Positions 35,364 to 43,975 are shown, counted from the first letter of the stretch. The stretch: 64,000 nucleotides of DNA from Elusimicrobiota bacterium (GCA_028718185.1 JAQUMH010000002.1:130088-194087); one strand, 5' to 3'. Notes: generated from the letters alone by a model not told the origin. Numbers and translations are program-made.

Positions 35364-36467
35364 TTATAATTTCATTATATAACACAATGCATAATATGGC
35401 GGTATTATACTACTGCCACCACCACTACTATTAGTTAAACTCACAGTATGACTATGACCACCAGAACCAGCCACAGTAATTATATGAGTATGATCTGCTG
35501 CCGGAGTACCATTGTTACTATTCACGGGAGGAGAACTGTAGTCTCTACCACCCATATTACCTGCATTACCAAATATAAATCCAGCACCATGTTCTGTCCC
35601 ATCATTTCCCCAATCATCACCCGTCCAAGAAAAACCTGTCCCAGCATGAGAAAAAGGCAAAATATGCTTATGGCTACCAGCCATAATGGCATTAGCAGTA
35701 TGAAAATGTAAACCATCAGTTGATGTTGATCCCGTTGCTGTATGTGTATGAGCAGCTATAGTTGAAGAACCTCCCGATGTATTAGGAGTATATACCATAC
35801 CTGCACCTACTATAAATCTATCCATTAAATTTGGTGTGCCATTTGTTCCATCACATAAATGCCAACCAGTAGGAATATTTGCTATGGTACCAGACCACAT
35901 TACAATACATCCTCGTGGAATTAAACCATACCCTATTGAAGTTCCAGTTTTTAACTCACTATTTATTTTTGAATTAGTAATAGAACCATCTTTTACATCA
36001 TCTGCTATCTCTGCCTTAAAAGCATATCCCACACTAACTAACCGCTGTCTAGGAATTAGGACTTCTGGTACCCCATCTTTTATAACCGTAATTTCTAACC
36101 ATAGATTATTTTCACTAAAAATATTTTTTATCCCAGTAACTCCTTCACCTAAAAACAACTGAAAAATACCATTTTTTACAATTACATTGGTATGTGCCTC
36201 TGTTCCCCATCTGATGCTACCACCAGTTGCACTATTAAATATAGCAAAATTAAGTGTATAAAGTCCATCTGGCTTATTTACACCACTTGCATCTGTCAAT
36301 CTTCCTTGTACGCTTATTAATTCGGGTACTTCACTAAACACAAATTGAAAAGACAAAAATACAAAAACACAAATTGCCACACATAAAAAAACAGGTATCT
36401 TTCTCTCTGTTTGATTCGCAAAAAAACTCTTCCTTATCTTGTTTGATTGAAATAATTCTTTAAACAT
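35364..36467 (-). CDS. Secreted phage tail-collar-domain protein
   Basis: About 367 residues from the ATG 36467, which follows AAAGGAGGAAC; longer forms upstream have no ribosome site. A long basic n-region precedes a hydrophobic signal (IPVFLCVAICVFVFLSF). Residues about 45-165 form a conserved 'ISVQGRLTD...GLYTLNFAIFN' domain. The C-terminal half has the tail-collar core (PRGCIVMWSG..ANIPTGWHLCDG, then PNLMDRFIVGAG) and ends PPYYALCYIMKL, as in collar-domain proteins. No phage genes are adjacent, so this appears to be a domesticated surface protein, first in the surface operon. Confidence 0.78.
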   Translation of the reverse strand: MFKELFQSNKIRKSFFANQTERKIPVFLCVAICVFVFLSFQFVFSEVPELISVQGRLTDASGVNKPDGLYTLNFAIFNSATGGSIRWGTEAHTNVIVKNGIFQLFLGEGVTGIKNIFSENNLWLEITVIKDGVPEVLIPRQRLVSVGYAFKAEIADDVKDGSITNSKINSELKTGTSIGYGLIPRGCIVMWSGTIANIPTGWHLCDGTNGTPNLMDRFIVGAGMVYTPNTSGGSSTIAAHTHTATGSTSTDGLHFHTANAIMAGSHKHILPFSHAGTGFSWTGDDWGNDGTEHGAGFIFGNAGNMGGRDYSSPPVNSNNGTPAADHTHIITVAGSGGHSHTVSLTNSSGGGSSIIPPYYALCYIMKL

Positions 36468-36519
36468 CTTTTGTTCCTCCTTTAAAAATATTTTAGTAGG
36501 TTCTTTAGTCAGGTAACAT

Positions 36520-36547
36520 ATTGTATCAATTATACTTATTTTGTCAA
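36520..36547 (-). promoter_or_regulatory. Promoter of the surface-protein operon
   Basis: Minus-strand TTGACA (36547-36542) and TACAAT (36525-36520) with a 16-base spacer. The ribosome site of the collar-domain gene is about 40 bases downstream. The layout matches the promoters at 24714-24741 and 59819-59846. Confidence 0.75.
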
Positions 36548-36581
36548 GTATTTTTATTATCTTGCAAACTTTTTTATGCAA

Positions 36582-37108
36582 TTATCAACACTACTTGCCA
36601 GATGCTCGTTTGATTATATTATTTTATGGTTACATTCCTAAATGATTTGACAAGGGGCTATTTGTATATATTATTGTGCAATTATCGATATAATTAATTA
36701 ACAACTATTTATTTATTATCCCGATTTTTATTTACGAAATTTGTTATCGGGATTGTGTTCTCGGTCGTTTCAGTAGAGCCGACCTCCGAGCACTAACCCG
36801 ATTTTTATTTATAGAATTTGTTATCAAGATTGTGTTTCTCTTGATACTGCGGGATCATGTTCTCATCCGGTGCAAGTGCTCCGAGCTGCGTGTGTTAATT
36901 TTACTAAACTGCAATTATTCTGTCAATGACCTAATGCCACTTTTTTATGACTTTTTTCCACTGCGAGAAATTAAGTCCAGAATATTTACTTCGCCACATC
37001 TATTGATTCCCGATAGGAACACACGGAAATGACATATTACTTTGATAATGCAAAGAAGCTTGGCAACTACAATTGTTTGACATGTGGATAAGGATTTTTT
37101 TAATGGTC
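36582..37108. other. Gene-free region with degenerate repeats and a plus-strand promoter-like site
   Basis: A 527-base gap. TTGACA-16-TATTAT on the plus strand (36647-36674) looks like a promoter pointing right. At about 36718-36895 two related segments share CCCGATTTTTATTTA, GAATTTGTTATC and GCTCGG/CCGAGC motifs that can pair (CCCGAT/ATCGGG and CTCGG/CCGAG). No open frame of note follows. A small RNA is possible, but I cannot name one. Confidence 0.5.
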
Positions 37109-37858
37109 TTACTGCTTACTCTTATCGGTGTGTTTGCCTACGTCCAGGACTTTGCTGAGGAATTTTCTTGTTCTTTCTTTGTTTGGGGAAAAGAATATTT
37201 CTTGTGCTGTGCCTCTTTCGATGATTTCGCCTTTATCAAGGAGGATTATTGTATCGGAAATTTCCTTTACAAAACCCATCTCGTGGGAAACAACTACCAT
37301 TGTCATTCCTTCTTTTGCGAGTTTTCTCATAACGTCAAGGACATCGTTTGACATTTCAGGGTCCAGCGCTGAGGTGGGTTCGTCAAATAACATTACTTTG
37401 GGGTTCAATGCTAATGCTCTGGCAATCGCCACTCTTTGCTGTTGTCCGCCTGAAAGCTGGTAGGGATAATTTCCTGCTTTTTCCAATAGCCCGACTTTTT
37501 TCAATAAATCTTTTGCTGTGTTTTCAGATTCACTTTGGCTTTTTTTCCTGACTATTTCCTGGGAAATCGTAATATTTTCTAAAACTGTTAAATGCGGGAA
37601 CAAATTAAAATCCTGGAATACCATCCCGACTTCTTTTCTTATTTCAAAAAGGTTGGCTTTTGTTACCGGAATTTTATCTATTATTATTTCGCCCTCATCC
37701 GGGACTTCCAGCCTATTAAGACATCTTAATAGCGTGGTTTTCCCGGAACCGCTCGGACCTATTATAACGAAGACCTGTCCTTTTAGAACGCTAAAGGACA
37801 CTTCTTTTAAAATATTGATTTTACCAAAATATTTTGAAACTTTGATTACTGATATCAT
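37109..37858 (-). CDS. glnQ: Polar amino-acid ABC transporter ATPase
   Basis: A 249-residue ATPase of the GlnQ/HisP family. Walker [13 protein letters not shown], signature [15 protein letters not shown], Walker [15 protein letters not shown] and the switch histidine in VVSHEM are all present. It powers uptake with GlnP- and GlnH-like proteins encoded upstream. It is separated from glnP by a 196-base gap holding three tandem REP-like hairpins, unusual inside such a tight operon. Confidence 0.94.
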   Translation of the reverse strand: MISVIKVSKYFGKINILKEVSFSVLKGQVFVIIGPSGSGKTTLLRCLNRLEVPDEGEIIIDKIPVTKANLFEIRKEVGMVFQDFNLFPHLTVLENITISQEIVRKKSQSESENTAKDLLKKVGLLEKAGNYPYQLSGGQQQRVAIARALALNPKVMLFDEPTSALDPEMSNDVLDVMRKLAKEGMTMVVVSHEMGFVKEISDTIILLDKGEIIERGTAQEIFFSPNKERTRKFLSKVLDVGKHTDKSKQ

Positions 37859-37897
37859 TTTTTTATTTCACTGCTCTTCGCTGAAAAGGTACATATG

Positions 37898-38004
37898 GCA
37901 CGCCGAGGGCGTGCAACTACAATTATTACAGCATATAAAGCACGCCGAGGGTGTACAACTACAACTATTACAGCACATAAAGCACGCCTAGGGCGTGCGA
38001 CTAC
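37898..38004 (-). repeat. Array of three REP-like hairpins between glnP and glnQ
   Basis: Three copies (37898-37920, 37940-37962, 37982-38004) at an exact 42-base period. Each reads on the minus strand as GTAG plus two bases, then a hairpin with arms GCACGCC and GGCGTGC. Copy 2 has two changes that weaken the stem. The GTAG tetranucleotide at the base of the hairpin is the hallmark of REP elements recognised by RAYT transposases. The array lies within the presumed transporter transcript. Confidence 0.8.
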
Positions 38005-38054
38005 AATTATTAGAGTATCGGGACTTAATCAACTTTATTATTCGGATTACAATA

Positions 38055-38720
38055 TTATTTCACTATTTTGTATTTCTTTTCTATTAAAGATACTACTTTT
38101 GTTAAAATCACTACCATGGCAAGGTATACCATTCCAACCATAAACCAGGTTTCAAAATCAACAAAATATTGTGTATAGAATTCCCTGCCTGCCCTGGTAA
38201 GTTCTCTTAAACCAATTATTGAAACCAGGGAACTATCTTTCAGGCAAGCGATAAATTCATTTGCTACCGGAGGTATAACTACTCGAAATGCTTGCGGGAG
38301 TACCACATATCTCATTGTCTGGATAGCATTCATACCCAGTGATTTACACGCATCATATTGCCCTTTAGGTATTGCTTCTATTCCGGACCTGAATATTTCG
38401 CCTAAATATGCGCTATAACATATGCTTATTGCAATAATACCGGCAGGAAATTGAGAAAGATTAAATAATTTGCCAAGCCCAAAATATATAAAAAATATCT
38501 GAACTAAAAGCGGTATTCCACGAATCATATCAATATACGCCATCGCTGTCTTTCTAAGTAAGGGACTGTGAGACGTCCTTACCAGCGCGATAATGATTCC
38601 CAAAATAACCGCTATTAAAAAGGATAATATCGTTATCTTTAATGTTATCGGGACAACAGGTAAGAGAAATTTTAATATTTTCCAATATATTGCAAATTCT
38701 CTTACAAAAAAATTTATCAT
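38055..38720 (-). CDS. glnP: Polar amino-acid ABC transporter permease
   Basis: A 221-residue inner-membrane permease of the HisMQ family. It has an N-terminal helix, the conserved MIRGIPLLVQIFF segment and the EAA-type coupling loop (EAIPKGQYDACKSLGMN). About five transmembrane helices are expected. The start overlaps the glnH stop by four bases (ATGA). Confidence 0.93.
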   Translation of the reverse strand: MINFFVREFAIYWKILKFLLPVVPITLKITILSFLIAVILGIIIALVRTSHSPLLRKTAMAYIDMIRGIPLLVQIFFIYFGLGKLFNLSQFPAGIIAISICYSAYLGEIFRSGIEAIPKGQYDACKSLGMNAIQTMRYVVLPQAFRVVIPPVANEFIACLKDSSLVSIIGLRELTRAGREFYTQYFVDFETWFMVGMVYLAMVVILTKVVSLIEKKYKIVK

Positions 38721-39511
38721 TTACCACCTATTTGCCACTTGATTTCAAGTTTTTTTAAATCACCTGTTTTCTCAAGTTTAGCTATTGCGGAATTTACTTT
38801 ATCAAGCAGTTCTTTATTATCTTTTCTTATAGCTATACCATAATATTCTTTTGTAAGTAATTTACCTACAGTTTTAAATTTACCGGGTCTTGTAATAATT
38901 ATCGACTTGTTTGTAGGCACATCATTTATTATAGCGTCAAGTTTTTTATTTTCTAAATCTAAAAACGCGGCGCTTATATTATCAAAGCTTACAACTTTAG
39001 CATTTTTTATTTTTTTTGCTTCCATTTCACCTGTGGTTCCTAACTGGACACCTATCCGTTTACCAACTAGTCCTTCCAACCCCTTAATATTTTGTTCGTC
39101 TTTACTAACTGCTATTGACTGACCGGCTAAATAATATGGTTTTGAAAAACTAACTTCTTTTGCCCGGTCTTCAGTTATTGTCATTGCGGAAATCACAGCA
39201 TCATACTTTCTCTGTTTTAACCCGGAAATAATCCCGTCAAACGGAACAACAATAAATTGCGGTTCTTTACCTATTTCTTTGGCTATCGCTGTCATTAAGT
39301 CAATATCAAACCCGACTACCTTGCCTTCACCGGCTACTGTCTCGAATGGCGGGTATGTTGCGTCGGTACCTATTTTAAGTACTTTAGTATTTTCAACCGA
39401 GCAGGCAGTTAAGATAACTACAAGCAGGAAAGAAAATAAATTAAGCGTTTTGGTGCAGATACTTTTCCCTTGGGATTTCCTGGGACACTTACGGGTTTGA
39501 TTCAAAAACAT
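38717..39511 (-). CDS. glnH: Amino-acid ABC transporter substrate-binding lipoprotein
   Basis: About 264 residues from the ATG 39511 (behind GAGGGAGGAACAA). A lipobox LTAC gives a lipidated Cys at about residue 37. The SBP type 3 features are clear: LKIGTDATYPPFE, VGFDIDLMTAIAKEIG, AVISAMTITEDRAKEVSFSKPYY and a GVQLGTTGE hinge. The true ligand could be glutamine, another polar amino acid or a related compound. The leader contains the AAGATT-word palindrome at 39545-39628. Confidence 0.92.
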   Translation of the reverse strand: MFLNQTRKCPRKSQGKSICTKTLNLFSFLLVVILTACSVENTKVLKIGTDATYPPFETVAGEGKVVGFDIDLMTAIAKEIGKEPQFIVVPFDGIISGLKQRKYDAVISAMTITEDRAKEVSFSKPYYLAGQSIAVSKDEQNIKGLEGLVGKRIGVQLGTTGEMEAKKIKNAKVVSFDNISAAFLDLENKKLDAIINDVPTNKSIIITRPGKFKTVGKLLTKEYYGIAIRKDNKELLDKVNSAIAKLEKTGDLKKLEIKWQIGGK

Positions 39512-39544
39512 TTGTTCCTCCCTCTTCATTAAATAACAAGAAAC

Positions 39545-39628
39545 CAAATGCAAGATGTAAGATTCAAGAAGTAAGATTAGATTCTAACTATAAAATACCT
39601 TGTTCAACCTTAATCTTAAATCTAGAAT
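39545..39628. repeat. AAGATT-word palindrome upstream of glnH
   Basis: Tandem words of the type CAAGATG, TAAGATT, CAAGAAG run to the centre TTAGATTCTAA, followed by complementary words (TTAATCTT, AAATCTA). Closely related palindromes lie upstream of the phosphofructokinase gene (50325-50425) and the SDR gene (51309-51412). Confidence 0.7.
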
Positions 39629-39650
39629 ATTCAGTAATTAATTTCAAATA

Positions 39651-39860
39651 TGCAAAGCAAGCTTTGCAACTACTTTTTATACTTCTGATTGCCAAGGGCA
39701 ATCTACTACGTTATATTCATACCATCGGGTGGGCAAGCCCACCCCTACAATATCTTTATATCTGCAAAGCGAGCTTTGCAACTACTTCATATACTTCTGA
39801 TTGCCAAGGGCAATCTACTACGTTACATTCATACCATCGGGTGGGCAAGCCCACCCCTAC
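39651..39860 (-). repeat. Duplicated triple REP-like hairpin array
   Basis: A 112-base unit occurs twice. Each unit carries three different hairpins, at 39651/39763, 39687/39799 and 39727/39839, with stems TGCAAAGC/GCTTTGCA, GATTGCC/GGCAATC and GGGTGGGC/GCCCACCC. All end in CTAC on the plus strand, so read on the minus strand each is GTAG followed by a hairpin. Stems differ completely while the GTAG foot is constant. It begins 14 bases after the nagA-like stop. Confidence 0.85.
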
Positions 39861-39874
39861 GTGTAATTATATAA

Positions 39875-40786
39875 TTAATTCAAACCTATTAGTTTAAGAG
39901 GGTTGTGGTAACATAGACATAACAGTTCTTTTTCTGTAAATTCACCTGTGCTCCTGAGATACTTTATACATTGAGTTATGGTTTTAGAAGAACCGCATAA
40001 TGTATTACTGTCGAAAGAATGAATTGAACCGTCTTTTTTCAGTATAACATTATTTCCTGATGTTTTATATTTACCTACAGGCAGACCGGCAATCGGTGCC
40101 TGGTCGCTGATACATATACAATTATCAATACCTTTTGCCTTGATTAACGTCTTTATAAAAGACAGCGGCAGGTGGTTCCCGTCGCCAATAAACATCGCAG
40201 TAAGTTTGTCTTCGGACATTTGGTCCCAGATTTGGTTGGGATGTCTTGGAAGCATTGCAGGTATACCGTTACCAAGATGAGTACAGGCAGTAGCTCCAGC
40301 TTTAACCGCTAATTGGATTTCTTTTGTTGTCGCTAAATGATGACCCAGCGAAATGACGCAATTATATTTCTTTTTTATATATTCAATCATTTTGGGTGTA
40401 TTCTTGCCTTCAGGAGCGATTGTAAGAATGGATATTTTATTTTCACATAAACCAAACAACCAATCGACATCATTTTTATTAATTGGTCTGACATACTTTT
40501 TATTATGCGCTCCTACAGCACCGTCTTTTTTTGAAATAAAGGGCCCTTCAAGGTGAAAACCGGGAATATGTCTTTTATATTTCTTTTCCTTCATCACTTT
40601 CAATATAATAGGTATGTTCTTCTCATATATATCAGGAGAATTAGTTATAATAGTAGGTAAAAATATCTCAGTGCCGATTGAAACCATTTCATCAATTGTT
40701 TTTCTAAAATTTTCTATTGTAAGGGCATCTGATGAATAATCTATTCCTTTATAACCGCCTAACTGAAGATCAACATAGCCTTTCAT
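39875..40786 (-). CDS. N-acetylglucosamine-6-phosphate deacetylase-like amidohydrolase
   Basis: A 303-residue NagA-family protein. It keeps PGFHLEGPFIS and GAH, the metal-binding SLGHHLAT, the THLGNGIP segment (THxFN-like) and the catalytic aspartate region CISDQAPIAGLP. It lacks the N-terminal beta-sandwich and most of the HG-rich strand, beginning at MKGYVDLQLGG, so it is about 80 residues shorter than standard NagA. The substrate could be GlcNAc-6-P or another acetylated sugar phosphate. The start follows AAAAGGAGAGGG. Confidence 0.78.
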   Translation of the reverse strand: MKGYVDLQLGGYKGIDYSSDALTIENFRKTIDEMVSIGTEIFLPTIITNSPDIYEKNIPIILKVMKEKKYKRHIPGFHLEGPFISKKDGAVGAHNKKYVRPINKNDVDWLFGLCENKISILTIAPEGKNTPKMIEYIKKKYNCVISLGHHLATTKEIQLAVKAGATACTHLGNGIPAMLPRHPNQIWDQMSEDKLTAMFIGDGNHLPLSFIKTLIKAKGIDNCICISDQAPIAGLPVGKYKTSGNNVILKKDGSIHSFDSNTLCGSSKTITQCIKYLRSTGEFTEKELLCLCYHNPLKLIGLN

Positions 40787-40832
40787 TTTTACCCTCTCCT
40801 TTTACCCTCCTACACAGAATAAATAAAGGGTA

Positions 40833-40861
40833 ATCCGCCAACGCTTTAGTGGCGGATCTAC
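40833..40861 (-). repeat. REP-like hairpin that supplies a stop codon
   Basis: On the minus strand GTAG (40861-40858) is followed by arms ATCCGCCA and TGGCGGAT around a nine-base loop. The TAG of the GTAG foot is the stop codon of the cyclophilin-like gene. The stem is related to the 34-base repeats inside pyrK and the copy at 60892-60916. Confidence 0.8.
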
Positions 40862-41232
40862 ATAACTTTTTCAATAACTACTAACGTACCACTCTTGACT
40901 TTTTTAAATACTGTCGGGTCGCCTATTATTTTTCCTAAAATATTTACTGCGCTGGCAGGTCTGATTTCGTCACCTTGACTTGCCGGTGTCCTGCCAAAAA
41001 AAATACAGAACGCTTTGCCGGGGAACCAATACGCGATTGTTCCTAAATCTACAATTTCTTTAGCATCTTCCTCATCACAAGAAACCGGAATAGCAAAATA
41101 TATTTCGTCTCCCCACGTATTCGCTTTCGCTTTAATGGGTAGAGCGTCATATATAGTTCCTGCAGTCTGAGAATCATTTAATTCCGCCTGCATTTCCACT
41201 TTCCCTGCAGTGATTTTAATCTTTTTTAACAT
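40858..41232 (-). CDS. Cyclophilin-like protein, TM1367 family
   Basis: About 124 residues. The sequence KKIKITAGKVEMQAELNDSQTAGTIYDALPIKAKANTWGDEIYFAIP and later YWFPGKAFCIFFG and INILGKIIGD match the small cyclophilin-like beta-barrel family represented by TM1367, whose function is unknown. I start at the ATG 41232 after AGGTGAT. The stop lies within a REP-like element. It is grouped with sugar-metabolism genes, so a role with a sugar ligand is possible but not shown. Confidence 0.78.
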   Translation of the reverse strand: MLKKIKITAGKVEMQAELNDSQTAGTIYDALPIKAKANTWGDEIYFAIPVSCDEEDAKEIVDLGTIAYWFPGKAFCIFFGRTPASQGDEIRPASAVNILGKIIGDPTVFKKVKSGTLVVIEKVM

Positions 41233-41272
41233 AATCACCTATAGTTTTCATTGAAAAAATCATAAAAACCAC

Positions 41273-42184
41273 TTATAATTTCGCCCAGGCTTCTTTGAAT
41301 GTCTGCTTGGCATTTTCAATAACTGACTCGCTTGTTTCATTTGAAAGCGGTTTCACTTCAAAACTCACTATTGGTTTTGTTCCTTTACTGAAAAAACCGA
41401 TATCAAAAAGTACTTTTAAAAATTCCCTTAATTCCTCTACACCATTTTCTCCACCTTCAATTCCAAACCTGGGATGCTGGTCACCGTAAGCAGGATGGTT
41501 CTTGTCTTTAAAAACACAGTTGCCCATATGCATATGAGTTAAATAATCTGCGGCATTGGTCAAAGCGTCTTTTGTTGTTTCAAACTGGATTGGAAAATGC
41601 GATAAATCAAGCACCAATCCGAAATTATCACATTCTTTTCTCACTTCTTTAGCAATTTCTACGGCTTCCTTGGATGGACCAATTAAACTTTTTTTATCTA
41701 TATCCCTGTCAAATGATTCAAGCTCAAAATTCAATTTCTTTTTTTTGGCATATTTGGAAAGATATTTTAATGAATCTACAAGAAGTTTTTTTGCCTTATC
41801 TCTATCTGCTTCTCCAGGGTCAGCACCGGAAAGAACAGCTACACCTACTGCTCCTAAATAGGATGCTTCATCTATACCTCTTTTTACTTCATCTATTGCT
41901 TTTTGACGTTCCACTTTATCCAGAGCACTCAAGTTAAACTTATTTACCAAGAGTCGCGGTTGAGCACCATATGCAACCGCCAAACCACTGCTTTTCAACA
42001 ACTGTTTTACGCTTTCCCTGGTTTTATCGTCCTTAATCCACGAAATCTCAACAGCAGTAAAGAAACCATCGTCACAAATTTTCTTCAAAGTTTCCAATAT
42101 CTGCCCTTCGCCTTTCATCGTCTGGGGATATGCCATGAAATGTATTACCCCCACTTTCATAAAATCATTCCAATTTTTTTCCAT
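41273..42184 (-). CDS. Sugar phosphate isomerase/epimerase-like TIM barrel protein
   Basis: About 303 residues from the ATG 42184 (behind GAGGGAGAAG). It fits the xylose-isomerase-like AP-endonuclease-2 barrel family: LNFELESFDRD, NFGLVLDLSHFPIQ, THMHMGNCVFKD and HPRFGIEGG carry probable metal ligands. The reaction is likely an isomerisation or epimerisation of a sugar or sugar acid. The neighbours (gnd, NagA-like, LarA-like) support carbohydrate catabolism. The leader has the CACTTTACACATTACGC element just before the ribosome site. Confidence 0.75.
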   Translation of the reverse strand: MEKNWNDFMKVGVIHFMAYPQTMKGEGQILETLKKICDDGFFTAVEISWIKDDKTRESVKQLLKSSGLAVAYGAQPRLLVNKFNLSALDKVERQKAIDEVKRGIDEASYLGAVGVAVLSGADPGEADRDKAKKLLVDSLKYLSKYAKKKKLNFELESFDRDIDKKSLIGPSKEAVEIAKEVRKECDNFGLVLDLSHFPIQFETTKDALTNAADYLTHMHMGNCVFKDKNHPAYGDQHPRFGIEGGENGVEELREFLKVLFDIGFFSKGTKPIVSFEVKPLSNETSESVIENAKQTFKEAWAKL

Positions 42185-42237
42185 TTCTTCTCCCTCTTTC
42201 AAACAATTGCGTAATGTGTAAAGTGTTATACAATACC

Positions 42238-43689
42238 TTATGCCTTATAAGTTGTTGCTACTGTATCTCCGCCTTCACCGGTCCAGTTGGTATGAAAGAA
42301 TTCGCCTCTGGGTTTGTCCACTCTTTCGTAAGTGTGAGCGCCGAAATAATCACGTTGTGCCTGGAGCAGGTTTGCCGGCAGCCGCTTACTGCGATAACCG
42401 TCAAAAAAGTTCAGCGCGGTACACATTGCAGGCACAGGTACACCTAATTTAACAGCTGTGGTTATAACTTTTCTCCACGACGGTTGTGCCTTTTCCACAA
42501 TATCTTTAAAGAACGGGTCTAATAACAGATTTTCAAGTTTCGGATTTCTATCAAACGCTTCTTTGATTTTGCCCAGGAAAGCTGAACGGATAATACAACC
42601 TCCGCGCCACATCAATGCAATACCGCCGTAATTCAAGTTCCACTTGTATTCAACTGCAGCCGCACGCATAAGCTGATAACCCTGGGCGTAACTGATAATC
42701 TTGGAAGCGTACAATGCCTGACGGAGGTCGTCAACAAAGGTCTTTTTACCACCTTTGTACTTTTCGTTCGGACCGGATAATATCTTTGAAGCATTTACTC
42801 TCTCGTCTTTTAACGCCGATAAACACCTGGCAAAAACAGCCTCGCCTATAAGAGTTAACGGCTGGCCTAAATTTAACGCTTCTATAGATGTCCATTTGCC
42901 GGTACCTTTCTGCCCTGCAGTATCAAGAATAAGGTCAATCACCTCATTACCATCCTCATCTTTATAACCGAGAATATCTCTGGTTATTTCAATAAGATAT
43001 GAATCAAGCTCGCCTTTATTCCATTCGGTAAAAACTTTATGCATTTTTTTGTTGGTCAAACCAAGCCCTTCTTTCATTATTTGGTAGGTCTCGCAAATCA
43101 TCTGCATATCGCCGTATTCAATACCGTTATGGACCATCTTGACAAAATGACCTGCACCGTTTTCGCCTACCCATTCACAGCAGGGTTCACCTTTTTCTGT
43201 TTTAGCACATATTTTCTGAAATATCGGTTTGACATACTGCCACGCTTCCGGGGAACCGCCGGGCATAATGCTGGGACCTTTAAGCGCGCCTTCTTCTCCG
43301 CCGGAGACTCCAGTGCCAATATACAGCAAACCTTTTGCCTCACACTCTTTTGTCCTACGAATAGTATCGGGAAAATGAGAATTTCCGCCATCAATAATAA
43401 TATCACCTTTTTCCATTACAGAAGCTACCTGGTCAATAAACGAATCTACAGCAGCACCGGCCTTAACCATTAGCATAACTTTACGCGGTCTTTTAAGAGA
43501 ATCTATCAGCTCTTTAATAGAATGTGTACCTATAATGTTTTTACCTTTAGCCCGTCCCTGAACAAACTTGTCTACCTTCTCCAGTGTGCGATTATAAACA
43601 GCCACCGTAAAACCTTTGCTTTCTATGTTAAGCACCAGATTTTCACCCATTACTGCCAAACCAATCAAACCAATATCCGCTTTGTCCAT
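42238..43689 (-). CDS. gnd: 6-phosphogluconate dehydrogenase (decarboxylating)
   Basis: A 483-residue enzyme converting 6-phosphogluconate to ribulose-5-phosphate with NADP+ or NAD+. It has the dinucleotide motif GLAVMGENL, substrate motifs GVSGGEEGALKGPSIMPGG and GHFVKMVHNGIEYGD (catalytic lysine), and LDTAGQKGTGKW. It is the full-length dimeric type. It may feed pentose phosphate for PRPP, linking to the nucleotide cluster, though it sits in the sugar cluster. glucose-6-phosphate dehydrogenase is not in the window. Confidence 0.97.
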   Translation of the reverse strand: MDKADIGLIGLAVMGENLVLNIESKGFTVAVYNRTLEKVDKFVQGRAKGKNIIGTHSIKELIDSLKRPRKVMLMVKAGAAVDSFIDQVASVMEKGDIIIDGGNSHFPDTIRRTKECEAKGLLYIGTGVSGGEEGALKGPSIMPGGSPEAWQYVKPIFQKICAKTEKGEPCCEWVGENGAGHFVKMVHNGIEYGDMQMICETYQIMKEGLGLTNKKMHKVFTEWNKGELDSYLIEITRDILGYKDEDGNEVIDLILDTAGQKGTGKWTSIEALNLGQPLTLIGEAVFARCLSALKDERVNASKILSGPNEKYKGGKKTFVDDLRQALYASKIISYAQGYQLMRAAAVEYKWNLNYGGIALMWRGGCIIRSAFLGKIKEAFDRNPKLENLLLDPFFKDIVEKAQPSWRKVITTAVKLGVPVPAMCTALNFFDGYRSKRLPANLLQAQRDYFGAHTYERVDKPRGEFFHTNWTGEGGDTVATTYKA

Positions 43690-43702
43690 TGCTCAAACCT
43701 CC

Positions 43703-43975
43703 TCATATTTTTTTATAAATATCCCCTCTGGGACCAATCAAGTGAATCGGGACTTCTTTCTTTAATTCATTTATTTCATAGATAATTCTTAAGTTGCCTA
43801 TGCGAAATCGGTATAAGTTTTGCCCATGAATTCTTTTTATTCTACCACCAGGATGATAAAAAGGATTATCTTCAATATGCAGAAAACAATCCCTTAATAA
43901 ATCTTGCGTTTTTTTATCAACTTTTTCACAATATTTCTTCGCCTGTGAAGATAAAAGGACTGTAAATTTATCCAT
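43703..43975 (-). CDS. RelE/ParE-family toxin
   Basis: A 90-residue protein starting at an ATG that overlaps the antitoxin stop by 8 bases. The pattern FTVLLSSQAKKYCEK ... RIKRIHGQNLYRFRIGNLRIIYEIN ... VPIHLIGPRGDIYKK is typical of the RelE/ParE superfamily (strand-rich C-terminus with the R.G..R..Y motif). Such toxins are mRNA interferases or gyrase inhibitors; which applies here cannot be told. A longer frame upstream would run into the antitoxin gene. Confidence 0.88.
   Translation of the reverse strand: MDKFTVLLSSQAKKYCEKVDKKTQDLLRDCFLHIEDNPFYHPGGRIKRIHGQNLYRFRIGNLRIIYEINELKKEVPIHLIGPRGDIYKKI

Noticed and set aside
35522-35716. Minus-strand 64-codon frame inside the collar-domain gene
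   Set aside because: It is an alternate frame of a well-supported gene and codes for a biased hydrophobic peptide.
35364-36467. Collar-domain protein as part of a prophage
   Set aside because: It has a secretion signal and no capsid, terminase, integrase or tail genes are nearby.
37898-39860. Regularly spaced repeats resembling a CRISPR array
   Set aside because: The units are hairpins with a GTAG foot, the spacers in each set are themselves near-identical, and no cas genes are nearby.
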